Part shown: positions 23,570-31,137 of the stretch, piece after piece | How the letters are laid out: each line of letters starts with the position of its first letter | How positions within the stretch are numbered: position 1 is the stretch's first letter | Source of the DNA: Myxococcales bacterium | GTDB taxonomy: Bacteria > Myxococcota_A > Polyangia > Fen-1088 | NCBI GenBank assembly: GCA_003153015.1 | Contig: PMBS01000258.1 | Location: 30,291 to 74,244 of the forward strand | Direction of reading: 5' to 3' | Length of the DNA stretch: 43,954 nt | Program-made: the position numbers and the translations under genes | The notes under the pieces: generated by a model | Database searches by the model: none | What the model was told of the DNA's origin: nothing | Seen by the model: only the letters and a program-made list of their open reading frames with translations

Positions 23570-24046
23570 CTAGAACGGAATCTCGTCGTCACCCGGCGGC
23601 GGAGGAGTAGCGCCCCCGTCGCTGGCCTCGCTGGGCGGCTGCTGTGTCTCCTCACCCCAGCCCGGACGACCGCCGCCAGAGCGCCGGCCACCACCGCCAT
23701 TTTCCGCCCCTGCGCCACCACCGCTCAGGAACACCACGCGGTCGGCGACCACCTCCGTGCTGTAGCGCTTCTTGCCTTCCTTGTCGTCCCAGGAACGAGT
23801 CTGCAGCCGGCCCTCGACATAGACCATGCGGCCTTTTGAGAGGAATTTCGAGCAGTTCTCGGCCTGATCGCCCCACACGTTCACCCGGTGCCATTCGGTC
23901 TTTTCTTGCTTCTGGCCGCTCTTGTCCTTCCACACCTCGTTGGTCGCGACGCTCAGATGGCAGACCGGCCGGTTGCTCGGCGTGTACTTGAGCTCGGGGT
24001 CAGCCCCGAGATTTCCAACCAGTATTACTTTGTTGACGCTGCCCAT
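23570..24046 (-). CDS. ssb: single-stranded DNA-binding protein
   Basis: A 158-residue SSB that coats single-stranded DNA during replication and repair. It has an OB fold at about 1-110 ([51 protein letters not shown]), then a Gly/Pro-rich flexible linker and the acidic tip DDEIPF that recruits partner proteins. The frame is open to 24094, but ATG 24046 is chosen. There [11 protein letters not shown] begins as in other SSBs, and GGAGG lies 10 nt upstream. It diverges from the transglycosylase gene. Confidence 0.93.
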   Translation of the reverse strand: MGSVNKVILVGNLGADPELKYTPSNRPVCHLSVATNEVWKDKSGQKQEKTEWHRVNVWGDQAENCSKFLSKGRMVYVEGRLQTRSWDDKEGKKRYSTEVVADRVVFLSGGGAGAENGGGGRRSGGGRPGWGEETQQPPSEASDGGATPPPPGDDEIPF

Positions 24047-24196
24047 GTGGTTCTTGCCTCCTTGCCTTTGGCGGCCTTGAGTTTGTTCTTTCACCTTCCA
24101 AGCGGGGGGTCAATCACCGCCTCGCCTGACGTATGGGAGTATCGGCAGGCAGGTCTTCCGGTTTCGTGCCGCAATCGCGATATAGTGATTTTCTTC

Positions 24197-26326
24197 ATGG
24201 CGATTTCGACGCTGGGCGTTTTCGTTCTCCTAGCCGCTGCCGCAACCGGGCCGCCGGCGCGCGGTCCGGTGGCCGACTTAGCGCGTGGCTTTCTCGCCTT
24301 GCGCGCGGGTGCCTACCACGAATCGGCACGCGCGCTCGACGGGCTAGCGCGCAGGCTGCCGCGCAACCGGGACTATGCCCTGTACCTGCTCGGCGAAAGC
24401 CTTTTCTACGACGGCGCCTATGCCAAGGCGCGTGCCGCATTTTCCGAACTGGCCAAGTTGCGGCCGTCGCGTTTCGCTGGCATCGCAGCCTGGCGCGCAG
24501 CCGACTGCGAGTGGATGCAAGGCCAGCGAGGCGAGGCTGCGGTAGCCTACCGGAACCTAGTCGCGCAGAAGACACCGGGAACCGATCCAGTGGTGGCGCG
24601 TTTTCGTCTGGCAGAGCTCTCTGCTGAGAGAGCGGCGCCGCAGGGTGGAACCGCTGCCCAGGAGGCACGTCGGCTCTTTCTGGAGGTGCACCTGGACTTT
24701 CCCGCCCACCCATTGGCCGCCGAGGCGGTCACGCGAGCCGCGGCTCTCGGCGCCCCGACAGCGGCGGCACCCGAGGCTGCAGCGCTCTCGCCGCGCGAGC
24801 GGCTGCGCCGTGCCGACAAGTTGGCCGATAACCGCGAGTATCAGGCCGCGCTCGACGAGCTGGCCCTGCTGCCCGCGGCCTTGCCTGCGGATCTGGCAGC
24901 CGAGCGCGATTTCGCCATCGGCATGGCCAAGTACAAGATGAGACGCGACTATGCCGGCGCGGCGGCGTTGTTGCAGAGGGTGACGCCCGAGCTAGCCGGC
25001 GAGAAAGCGGCCTTTGCGGCGTTTCACGGTGCGCGTGCGCTTTCCCGCATTGACCGCAACGACGAGGCCATAGCCGGCTATCGCCAGGTGGTCGAGCGCT
25101 ACCCCACCTCGAAATGGGCGGCCGAAGCCCAGTTCCGTTCCGGTTGGCTGGATGTCAATCGCGGCCATTTCCGCGAGGCCCTGCCCGGTTTGCAGGCCAC
25201 CCTGGCGCGCTACCCGCACAGCTCGTTTGCCGACGACGCCGCCTGGTATCTGGCGCTGGCGCACCATCTGCTTGGCGAGCCGGCCGAGGCCCTGCGTGCG
25301 CTGGACCAATGCGAGCGCCTTTCTCACAAGAACAACGACACCGCCATGCGCGTGCGCTACTGGCGGGCGCGCTTTGTGGCCCAGGCTGGGCTGGCCGAGG
25401 AATCGCGACGTCAATTGCGCGAGTGCGTGCACCACTCGCCGCTCGGCTACTACGGCCTGCTGGCTGCGGCGCGACTGCGCGAAGCAGGTGAGAAGGTGGA
25501 GATCGAGTTGCCGCCTTCGTCGCTCCCGGCGCCGGAGGCGCATGGCAAGCCCGGACGCGATCCAGCGTTGGAGCGCGCGCAAGAGCTGCTCGCCGCCGGG
25601 CTCGACGTGGAAGCGGGCGAGGAGCTGGGGCGGGCAGAAGCGAGCGTGCTGCAACACATGGGCAAAGCGCGCGGGCCGGCCTTGCTCCTGGAAGAATACC
25701 CGCGCATGCGCGCCTTCCACCAGGCGCTTCGACTCGCCGAGAACCACGGCGCCTCGGCCCTGGTCTCGGCACCGACCGGGCCCGCACGCCTCTTCTGGCA
25801 GGCCGCCTATCCGCGCGCCTTCCGGGACATGGTGGAACCGCAGGCCTCGACCGCGGGCGCGCCCGACCTGTTCGTCTACGCGGTCATGCGCAAGGAGTCG
25901 TCGTTTCTACCCCACGTGGTGTCACCCTCGGATGCGCGCGGGCTGCTTCAGCTCATCCCGTCCACCGGCCAGGAGGTAGCCGAGCACCTGGGTGTGTCCC
26001 TCCACACCGACGAGCTTTTTGACCCCGAGGTCAACATCCGCGTCGGCGCCGCGTATCTGGGCGGGCTGCTCAAGCGATTCGGCGAGCAGATCGCCCTGGC
26101 CGCAGGCGCATACAACGCCGGCTCGCACGCCATGATGCGCTGGTGCGACCAATGGGGGAGCCGACCGCTCGACGAATTCGTGGAGCTGGTCACCTATGAT
26201 CAGGCCCGCGAGTACATCAAGCGCGTGTTGGCCGTGTACGCGCACTATCGGCTGCTCTACGGCGAGCCTTTCGAACTGTCGCTTGCGGTCAATCCGCACT
26301 ACCTCAAAGAGGGCATCAGCGACTAA
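24197..26326 (+). CDS. Slt70-like soluble lytic murein transglycosylase with TPR-like repeats
   Basis: A 709-residue periplasmic enzyme. A signal peptide (MAISTLGVFVLLAAAA) is followed by about 500 residues of alpha-helical TPR-like repeats (for example RNRDYALYLLGESLFYDGAY and ERYPTSKWAAEAQFRSGWLD). The C-terminal SLT domain (about 550-690) has catalytic Glu567 in AVMRKESSF, then SDARGLLQLIPST and AAGAYNAG. It cleaves peptidoglycan glycan strands to 1,6-anhydro products during wall remodelling. An open frame reaches back to 23888, but that part lies antisense to ssb. ATG 24197 directly precedes the signal peptide. It ends 24 nt before a CACAGAG repeat. Confidence 0.9.
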   Translation: MAISTLGVFVLLAAAATGPPARGPVADLARGFLALRAGAYHESARALDGLARRLPRNRDYALYLLGESLFYDGAYAKARAAFSELAKLRPSRFAGIAAWRAADCEWMQGQRGEAAVAYRNLVAQKTPGTDPVVARFRLAELSAERAAPQGGTAAQEARRLFLEVHLDFPAHPLAAEAVTRAAALGAPTAAAPEAAALSPRERLRRADKLADNREYQAALDELALLPAALPADLAAERDFAIGMAKYKMRRDYAGAAALLQRVTPELAGEKAAFAAFHGARALSRIDRNDEAIAGYRQVVERYPTSKWAAEAQFRSGWLDVNRGHFREALPGLQATLARYPHSSFADDAAWYLALAHHLLGEPAEALRALDQCERLSHKNNDTAMRVRYWRARFVAQAGLAEESRRQLRECVHHSPLGYYGLLAAARLREAGEKVEIELPPSSLPAPEAHGKPGRDPALERAQELLAAGLDVEAGEELGRAEASVLQHMGKARGPALLLEEYPRMRAFHQALRLAENHGASALVSAPTGPARLFWQAAYPRAFRDMVEPQASTAGAPDLFVYAVMRKESSFLPHVVSPSDARGLLQLIPSTGQEVAEHLGVSLHTDELFDPEVNIRVGAAYLGGLLKRFGEQIALAAGAYNAGSHAMMRWCDQWGSRPLDEFVELVTYDQAREYIKRVLAVYAHYRLLYGEPFELSLAVNPHYLKEGISD

Positions 26327-26349
26327 CGGGGGGCACCGGCAAGGGGCAG

Positions 26350-26487
26350 CCGGATTTCACCACAGAGGGCACAGAGATCGCAGAGACGGATCAGAAGGAA
26401 GGAAGGAAGGAAGGGTTCGGACCCGGATCCGGACCCCTTTCTTTCCGGCCTCTGTGCCCTCTGTGCTCTCTGTGGTGAACTTCCGGA
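26350..26487. repeat. CACAGAG long palindromic repeat, copy 2
   Basis: The left arm begins CCGGATTTCACCACAGAG and the right arm ends CTCTGTGGTGAACTTCCGG, so the palindrome extends beyond the CACAGAG units into CCGGA ends. The core holds a GGAA microsatellite (about five units, 26397-26414) and GGACCCGGATCCGGACC. It separates the transglycosylase from leuB. Confidence 0.85.
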
Positions 26488-26556
26488 TCGCTCAGTCTGT
26501 CGTCATGACCGCGAAGGGCCGACGACTGACCGCATGGTGTGGTAGACGTGCGGCCC

Positions 26557-27642
26557 ATGAAGGCTTCGATACTGGTTCTCGCCGGCGACGGCATCGGACC
26601 CGAGGTCACCGCCGAGGGGACCCGCGTGTTGCGCGCTGTCGGCACGAAATTCGGCCACGAGTTCACCCTGCGCGACGGACTTCTGGGCGGCATCGCCATC
26701 GATCGCACGGGCACCGCCCTGCCGGCCGAAACCCTCGCAATGGCGCGTGCCAGCGACGCCATTCTGCTGGGCGCGGTGGGCGGCCCCAAGTGGGACGATC
26801 CCCTGGCCGATGTGCGTCCCGAGCAGGGCCTGCTGGCGATACGGCGCGAGCTGGGCCTGTACGCCAATCTGCGGCCCGTCACCATCCACCCCAAACTGGT
26901 GGGCGCCTCCACCCTGCGGCCCGAAGTTCTCAAGGGTGTGGATCTGCTGGTCGTGCGCGAGCTGATCGGCGGCATCTACTTTGGCGAAAAGAAGCGCGAG
27001 CCCGATCGCGCCAGCGATCTGTGCGTGTACACCAGCGACGAGGTTCGCCGCGTGGTCCGGCGCGCCTGCGAGCTGGCGCGCGGCCGGCGCAAAAAACTCA
27101 CCTCGGTGGACAAGGCCAACGTGCTGGAGAGCTCACGTCTGTGGCGCCGAATCACCGACCAGCTCGTGCGCAAGGAATACCCTGACTTGCAGCTTGAACA
27201 TGTGCTGGTCGACGCCTGCGCCATGTACCTGGCGCGGCGGCCGGCAAGCTTCGACGTGATCGTGACCGAGAACATGTTCGGCGACATCCTCACTGACGAA
27301 GCCTCGGTGCTGGCTGGATCCATGGGACTGCTGCCCTCGGCTTCGCTTGGCGACGGCCCGCGCGGCCTGTATGAGCCCATCCATGGCAGTGCGCCCGACA
27401 TCGCGGGCCGCGGGATCGCCAATCCCTATGCCACCATTTTGAGCGTGGCCATGCTGCTGCGCTACTCACTGGGGCTGGAGACAGAGGCCGCGGCGGTCGA
27501 GCGCGCCGTCTACCGCGCCATCGATCGCGGTGTGCTCACTGCCGACGTGTCACTGCCGGGGATCCCGGCGGTGACGACGATCCAGGCCGGCCAGGCCGTG
27601 GTGGACGCGCTCGCAGGGTGCTCCCCTTCACAGCCTGGATAA
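26557..27642 (+). CDS. leuB: 3-isopropylmalate dehydrogenase
   Basis: A 361-residue enzyme of leucine biosynthesis that oxidatively decarboxylates 3-isopropylmalate with NAD. The signatures are [27 protein letters not shown], the substrate-binding [50 protein letters not shown] and [18 protein letters not shown]. Length and motifs are standard for bacterial LeuB. A GTG at 26539 opens the same frame, but ATG 26557 ([12 protein letters not shown]) aligns with family starts. It is isolated from other leu genes and has its own terminator. The nearest upstream sequence is a CACAGAG repeat. Confidence 0.95.
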   Translation: MKASILVLAGDGIGPEVTAEGTRVLRAVGTKFGHEFTLRDGLLGGIAIDRTGTALPAETLAMARASDAILLGAVGGPKWDDPLADVRPEQGLLAIRRELGLYANLRPVTIHPKLVGASTLRPEVLKGVDLLVVRELIGGIYFGEKKREPDRASDLCVYTSDEVRRVVRRACELARGRRKKLTSVDKANVLESSRLWRRITDQLVRKEYPDLQLEHVLVDACAMYLARRPASFDVIVTENMFGDILTDEASVLAGSMGLLPSASLGDGPRGLYEPIHGSAPDIAGRGIANPYATILSVAMLLRYSLGLETEAAAVERAVYRAIDRGVLTADVSLPGIPAVTTIQAGQAVVDALAGCSPSQPG

Positions 27643-27645
27643 GAA

Positions 27646-27673
27646 AAAGCGGGACCCCTAAGGATCCCGCTTT
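27646..27673. terminator. bidirectional intrinsic terminator between leuB and the outer-membrane protein gene
   Basis: AAAGCGGGACCC and GGATCCCGCTTT pair with one mismatch around a 4-nt loop. The A- and T-tracts at either end let it work for leuB (stop at 27642) and for the convergent minus-strand gene (stop at 27704). Confidence 0.8.
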
Positions 27674-27703
27674 GCGAAAGCCTGTGCTCAGGCAACGCCT
27701 GAT

Positions 27704-28483
27704 CTAGTCCGTGTAGAAGAAAAGCGAACCAAAGTACTTCGTGGTGTTAAAGCTGATGTCGAAGGTATACGTGTTCGTACCATTGGTGTAATTGACGAGG
27801 TTGTCCTGCATGGCGATGCCCATGGCGAACCACCTGGCGAAGGAGTGTTCCAAACCGAGGAAGATCGGTACAGTGAGGCCAACGGTCACATCGGCCGGAG
27901 GAGTTTTGTCAGTAGTCTCGCCCAATCCAACGCCGATCAGCAGGCGGGTTGAGAGCACCTTCTTCGGCGAGAATAGAATCATGGCAGTCGGACTGAGATT
28001 CCAGCTCGTATCGGTATTCTTGGCCGTGCTGATGGTGAATCTCAGTTGTGCCGCCAGCGCGAGAGAATCATTGATCCAGTACCTTAGGGCCGCCACTGCG
28101 CCGTCGGGCTTGATGAACTCATTCCCCGCTACAACGCCCACGCCAACGCCTACTGCTCCGGACATATCATCAGAGATTGGTGCCTTGGGTGCGGTCACAG
28201 GCGGTGGTGGCGTCTCGATGATCGGAGCCGGAGCCTGCACATAGGTCGGAGCCGGGGCTGGGCCATACGCTGGGGCTTGGCCATACGCTGGGGCTGGGGC
28301 CGGAGCCGGGGCTTGGCCATACGCTGGGGCCGGGGCCTGGCCATAGGCCGGCGCTTGGGTCTGACCATAGGCCGGCGCTTGGGTCTGGCCATAGGCTGGG
28401 GTCTGAGCGTGCGCCGACGTCAGCACGCCGAAGAACGCCCCCATGGCCAGGCCAGCAACTAGTATTCCTCGTAGTTTTCTCAT
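27704..28483 (-). CDS. outer-membrane beta-barrel protein with Pro-Ala-Tyr-Gly-Gln repeats
   Basis: A 259-residue exported protein. A signal peptide is cleaved near AHA-QTP (residue 26). About 70 residues of PAYGQ/APAPAYGQ repeats follow, then roughly 150 residues of alternating hydrophobic/polar strands ending SLFFYTD, consistent with a small outer-membrane barrel. The repeats may form a flexible periplasmic or surface spacer. The frame is open upstream, but ATG 28483 is chosen because GGGAGGG lies 8 nt before it and the signal peptide starts there. The function is unknown. It diverges from the Omp85 gene. Confidence 0.75.
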   Translation of the reverse strand: MRKLRGILVAGLAMGAFFGVLTSAHAQTPAYGQTQAPAYGQTQAPAYGQAPAPAYGQAPAPAPAPAYGQAPAYGPAPAPTYVQAPAPIIETPPPPVTAPKAPISDDMSGAVGVGVGVVAGNEFIKPDGAVAALRYWINDSLALAAQLRFTISTAKNTDTSWNLSPTAMILFSPKKVLSTRLLIGVGLGETTDKTPPADVTVGLTVPIFLGLEHSFARWFAMGIAMQDNLVNYTNGTNTYTFDISFNTTKYFGSLFFYTD

Positions 28484-28695
28484 CGCGAAATCCCTCCCAT
28501 TTGTAGCCAACATGTGGCTGGTTGTGGATACACCGGCTTGCTTTCCGGCTGCGGGCAGAATGGTCGCCTGAAGTGCTCGGTTTGTCACGTTTTCCTCGCA
28601 AGCAGACAGCGCGGTACTTGATCTTCCTTGGCGGAATGCGGCGCGCAAGATGCGCACCAGCCGCGCGAATGGTTTCACGCGTACAATCACGGCCC

Positions 28696-30459
28696 ATGCG
28701 CGGCGCTTGGCTGTGCTTGCTTCTCCTCGTGCCGGCTTCGGCCGCGGCGGCTGGCTATGCCGATCTGGGAAAGCTGGAACGGCAAGCGGTGGACGATGCC
28801 CTCGCCTTGCGGGGCCTGACCATCGAGCCCGCGCCACAGGGGAAGACTATCGGCGCGGTCCAGGTGGTGAACCTGGACGTCTTCTTGGCGCGCGAACGAG
28901 TCCCGCTGGTTTGGGCCAACATCTTTCACCGCACCACGCGCGAGCACCATATCCGGCGCGAATCGCTGGTGCAGGCGGGCGACCGCTACGACCAGGATCT
29001 GGTCGAGGAGACCACACGCAACCTGCAGGATCCCACGCTGTCGAACGTGGTGGCGGTCTTGCCGGTCAAGTCCGCGACGCCAGGGATGGTCGACGTGCTC
29101 ATCGTGACCCGCGACGTGTGGAGCCTGCGTTTCAACCAGGACTACGAAGCCCAGCCAAACCACCTCCTCTACTACACGGCCTCACTCTCGGAGAACAACC
29201 TTTTCGGCTGGCGCAAGAACTTGGCCGCCGTGTTCACCATGGACCAAGGCAAGATGTACTTGGGGCCCAACTACATCGATCCCAACATTCTGGGCACGCG
29301 CCTCAAGCTGCAAGCGGCTTTCTACTGGATCTGGAAGCGCCAGATCGACGAGATCGCGGCGGGACCGCAGGAGGGCACTTCGTCGCTCTTTCACCTGGAG
29401 TATCCGCTCTGGGCCCTGGCGCGTCGCTGGGGCGCCACCGCGGACTTCAGTCACTTCGACGGCGTCCAACGCCAGTTCTCGGGGACAACCCTCCGTTCGG
29501 TTTCCGTCGGCGATCCTTCCGGGCAGTCGGCGGCAGAATCTGTTCTCTCGGAGTACCGGCTGCGCACCATGGCACTCAGCTCGGCCGTCACGCGTTCATT
29601 CCCGCGGCCGACCCTGATCCAGCGCATCAGCTTGGGCTACGAGTTGAATCTCACGCGGCCGTCACTCCTGGCCGATTTCCCCTATCCCTGCGGGGCATCG
29701 GAGCGCACGCGATTTGCCCAGCAGGTCTTCCCGCTCTCGGAGCGCGTCTCGGACCCGTTCCTGCGCTACGAGCTATTCACGCCCCGCTATCGGACCTTTC
29801 GCGATCTCAACACCTTCGATTTTCGCGAGGACATACGACTGGGGCCTTCGCTCTCGCTCAAGGCCGGTCGGGCCAGCACCCTGCTGGGCTCCGACAAGGA
29901 CTTCAGTCTATTTCAAACCTCACTCGACCTTGCCGCGGACTGGTGGGGCGGCCTGCAGAGCGTGGGCGGCTCCTGGGAAGCTCGCGTGGCGGGCGACCAG
30001 GTGACGGATCAACTTGTCCAGGGTCGGGCCACCCTGGCCACGCCTGTGCTGGCGCGGGTTTTTCGCGTGGTGGCGGCGGGCAACCTGGGTTTTCTCTCCG
30101 AGAATACACGCAGGCGTTACTTCGTCGTGGGCGGCGACACCGGTTTGCGTGGCTATCCGGTGAGCAAGTTCAGCGGCCGCGGTGCCGAGTTCATCGGCCA
30201 CATCGAGGCGCGCACCATGGCGCTCAAACTGGGGTTCCTGCGCCTCGGCGGCCTGCTGTTCTTCGATGCTGGCGACGCGGCCCCTGAGGCCAGCAGCCTG
30301 ACCTTCTACGACGACGTGGGCTTTGGCCTGCGCCTGCTCATCCCGCAGCTCAATACCTACGCCCTGCGCGCTGACTGGGCCTTCCCATTGCGGCCAGCGC
30401 CTGGCATGCCCGCAGGCTGGCCCGGCCGCATGTCATTCGGTTTCCGCCAGGTATTCTAG
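28696..30459 (+). CDS. Omp85/BamA-family outer-membrane protein
   Basis: A 587-residue exported protein with signal peptide MRGAWLCLLLLVPASAAAA. A POTRA-like region (about 25-150) includes LVQAGDRYDQDLVEETTRNL. A beta-barrel follows, with the family motif GLRGYPVSKFSGRGAEFIGH and a C-terminal phenylalanine (FGFRQVF) for Bam recognition. It has fewer POTRA units than BamA (normally five), so it is more like a TamA/accessory Omp85 or a D15-type surface antigen. It may insert proteins or lipids into the outer membrane. The frame is open to 28522, but the signal peptide fixes ATG 28696. A phosphatidyltransferase gene follows after 86 nt. Confidence 0.82.
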   Translation: MRGAWLCLLLLVPASAAAAGYADLGKLERQAVDDALALRGLTIEPAPQGKTIGAVQVVNLDVFLARERVPLVWANIFHRTTREHHIRRESLVQAGDRYDQDLVEETTRNLQDPTLSNVVAVLPVKSATPGMVDVLIVTRDVWSLRFNQDYEAQPNHLLYYTASLSENNLFGWRKNLAAVFTMDQGKMYLGPNYIDPNILGTRLKLQAAFYWIWKRQIDEIAAGPQEGTSSLFHLEYPLWALARRWGATADFSHFDGVQRQFSGTTLRSVSVGDPSGQSAAESVLSEYRLRTMALSSAVTRSFPRPTLIQRISLGYELNLTRPSLLADFPYPCGASERTRFAQQVFPLSERVSDPFLRYELFTPRYRTFRDLNTFDFREDIRLGPSLSLKAGRASTLLGSDKDFSLFQTSLDLAADWWGGLQSVGGSWEARVAGDQVTDQLVQGRATLATPVLARVFRVVAAGNLGFLSENTRRRYFVVGGDTGLRGYPVSKFSGRGAEFIGHIEARTMALKLGFLRLGGLLFFDAGDAAPEASSLTFYDDVGFGLRLLIPQLNTYALRADWAFPLRPAPGMPAGWPGRMSFGFRQVF

Positions 30460-30545
30460 GTAGGGTCGCCTCGTCTTGCGTGATCATTGCCAGGACGACG
30501 CCAGAGTAGATTGCCTCGGAACTCGAGTCGGGCTATGCAAATGGC

Positions 30546-31130
30546 ATGGGATCCACCATCAGGCGTGACATCCGCACCGTGCCCAACGTCATCACGCTGT
30601 CGCGTATTCTGCTGATCCTGCTTGGCGCTGTCGTCTACTTCTATGTTTCCCACGGTTGGGGCATCGTGCTGTCAATCGTGGCGGGCGTTACCGACTATCT
30701 TGACGGCTGGGTCGCCCGCCGCACCGGACAGGTCACGCGCCTGGGCGAGATCCTCGACCAATTCTGTGACCTTTGTTACGAATCATTCCTGATTATCATA
30801 GCCACAGTTCAGGGTTTCTTCCCGCCGCTGGTCATCTGTGCGTACCTGCTGCGCGAGTTCTGGGTGGCTTCGGTGCGGCGGTTCATGGCAGCGGCGCACA
30901 TGAACATCCCCAGCAGCCTCGCGGGTAAGGCCAAGTCCAACCTCATCATGTGGAGCTTCTTGCCCACCTATCTGTCCATTGCGGGGTTGCTGCCCGCTTG
31001 GGAGCCGTACCTAGGATATTCCGCCTATCTCACCATCGGACTGGGCCTGCTGGCCAGCTACGTGAGTGCGTGGGGTTACACACGGGCGTTCGCAAGCGGC
31101 TATGCGCAGGCGCTGGACAGGCTAGACTGA
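30546..31130 (+). CDS. CDP-alcohol phosphatidyltransferase (PgsA-like)
   Basis: A 194-residue inner-membrane enzyme with about five to six helices. The CDP-alcohol phosphotransferase motif DG(x2)AR(x8)G(x3)D(x3)D is complete in YLDGWVARRTGQVTRLGEI followed by LDQFCDLC. It transfers a phosphatidyl group from CDP-diacylglycerol to an alcohol such as glycerol-3-phosphate. PNVITLSRILLILLG at the N-terminus is typical of the PgsA branch, but the alcohol cannot be fixed from sequence. It is followed after only 7 nt by the GT-C-like membrane protein, so the two are likely co-transcribed. Confidence 0.85.
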   Translation: MGSTIRRDIRTVPNVITLSRILLILLGAVVYFYVSHGWGIVLSIVAGVTDYLDGWVARRTGQVTRLGEILDQFCDLCYESFLIIIATVQGFFPPLVICAYLLREFWVASVRRFMAAAHMNIPSSLAGKAKSNLIMWSFLPTYLSIAGLLPAWEPYLGYSAYLTIGLGLLASYVSAWGYTRAFASGYAQALDRLD

Positions 31131-31137
31131 AGCTTCA

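Noticed and set aside
23888-24196. Upstream extension of the lytic transglycosylase frame
   Set aside because: It runs antisense through ssb and its regulatory region. The signal peptide begins at ATG 24197.
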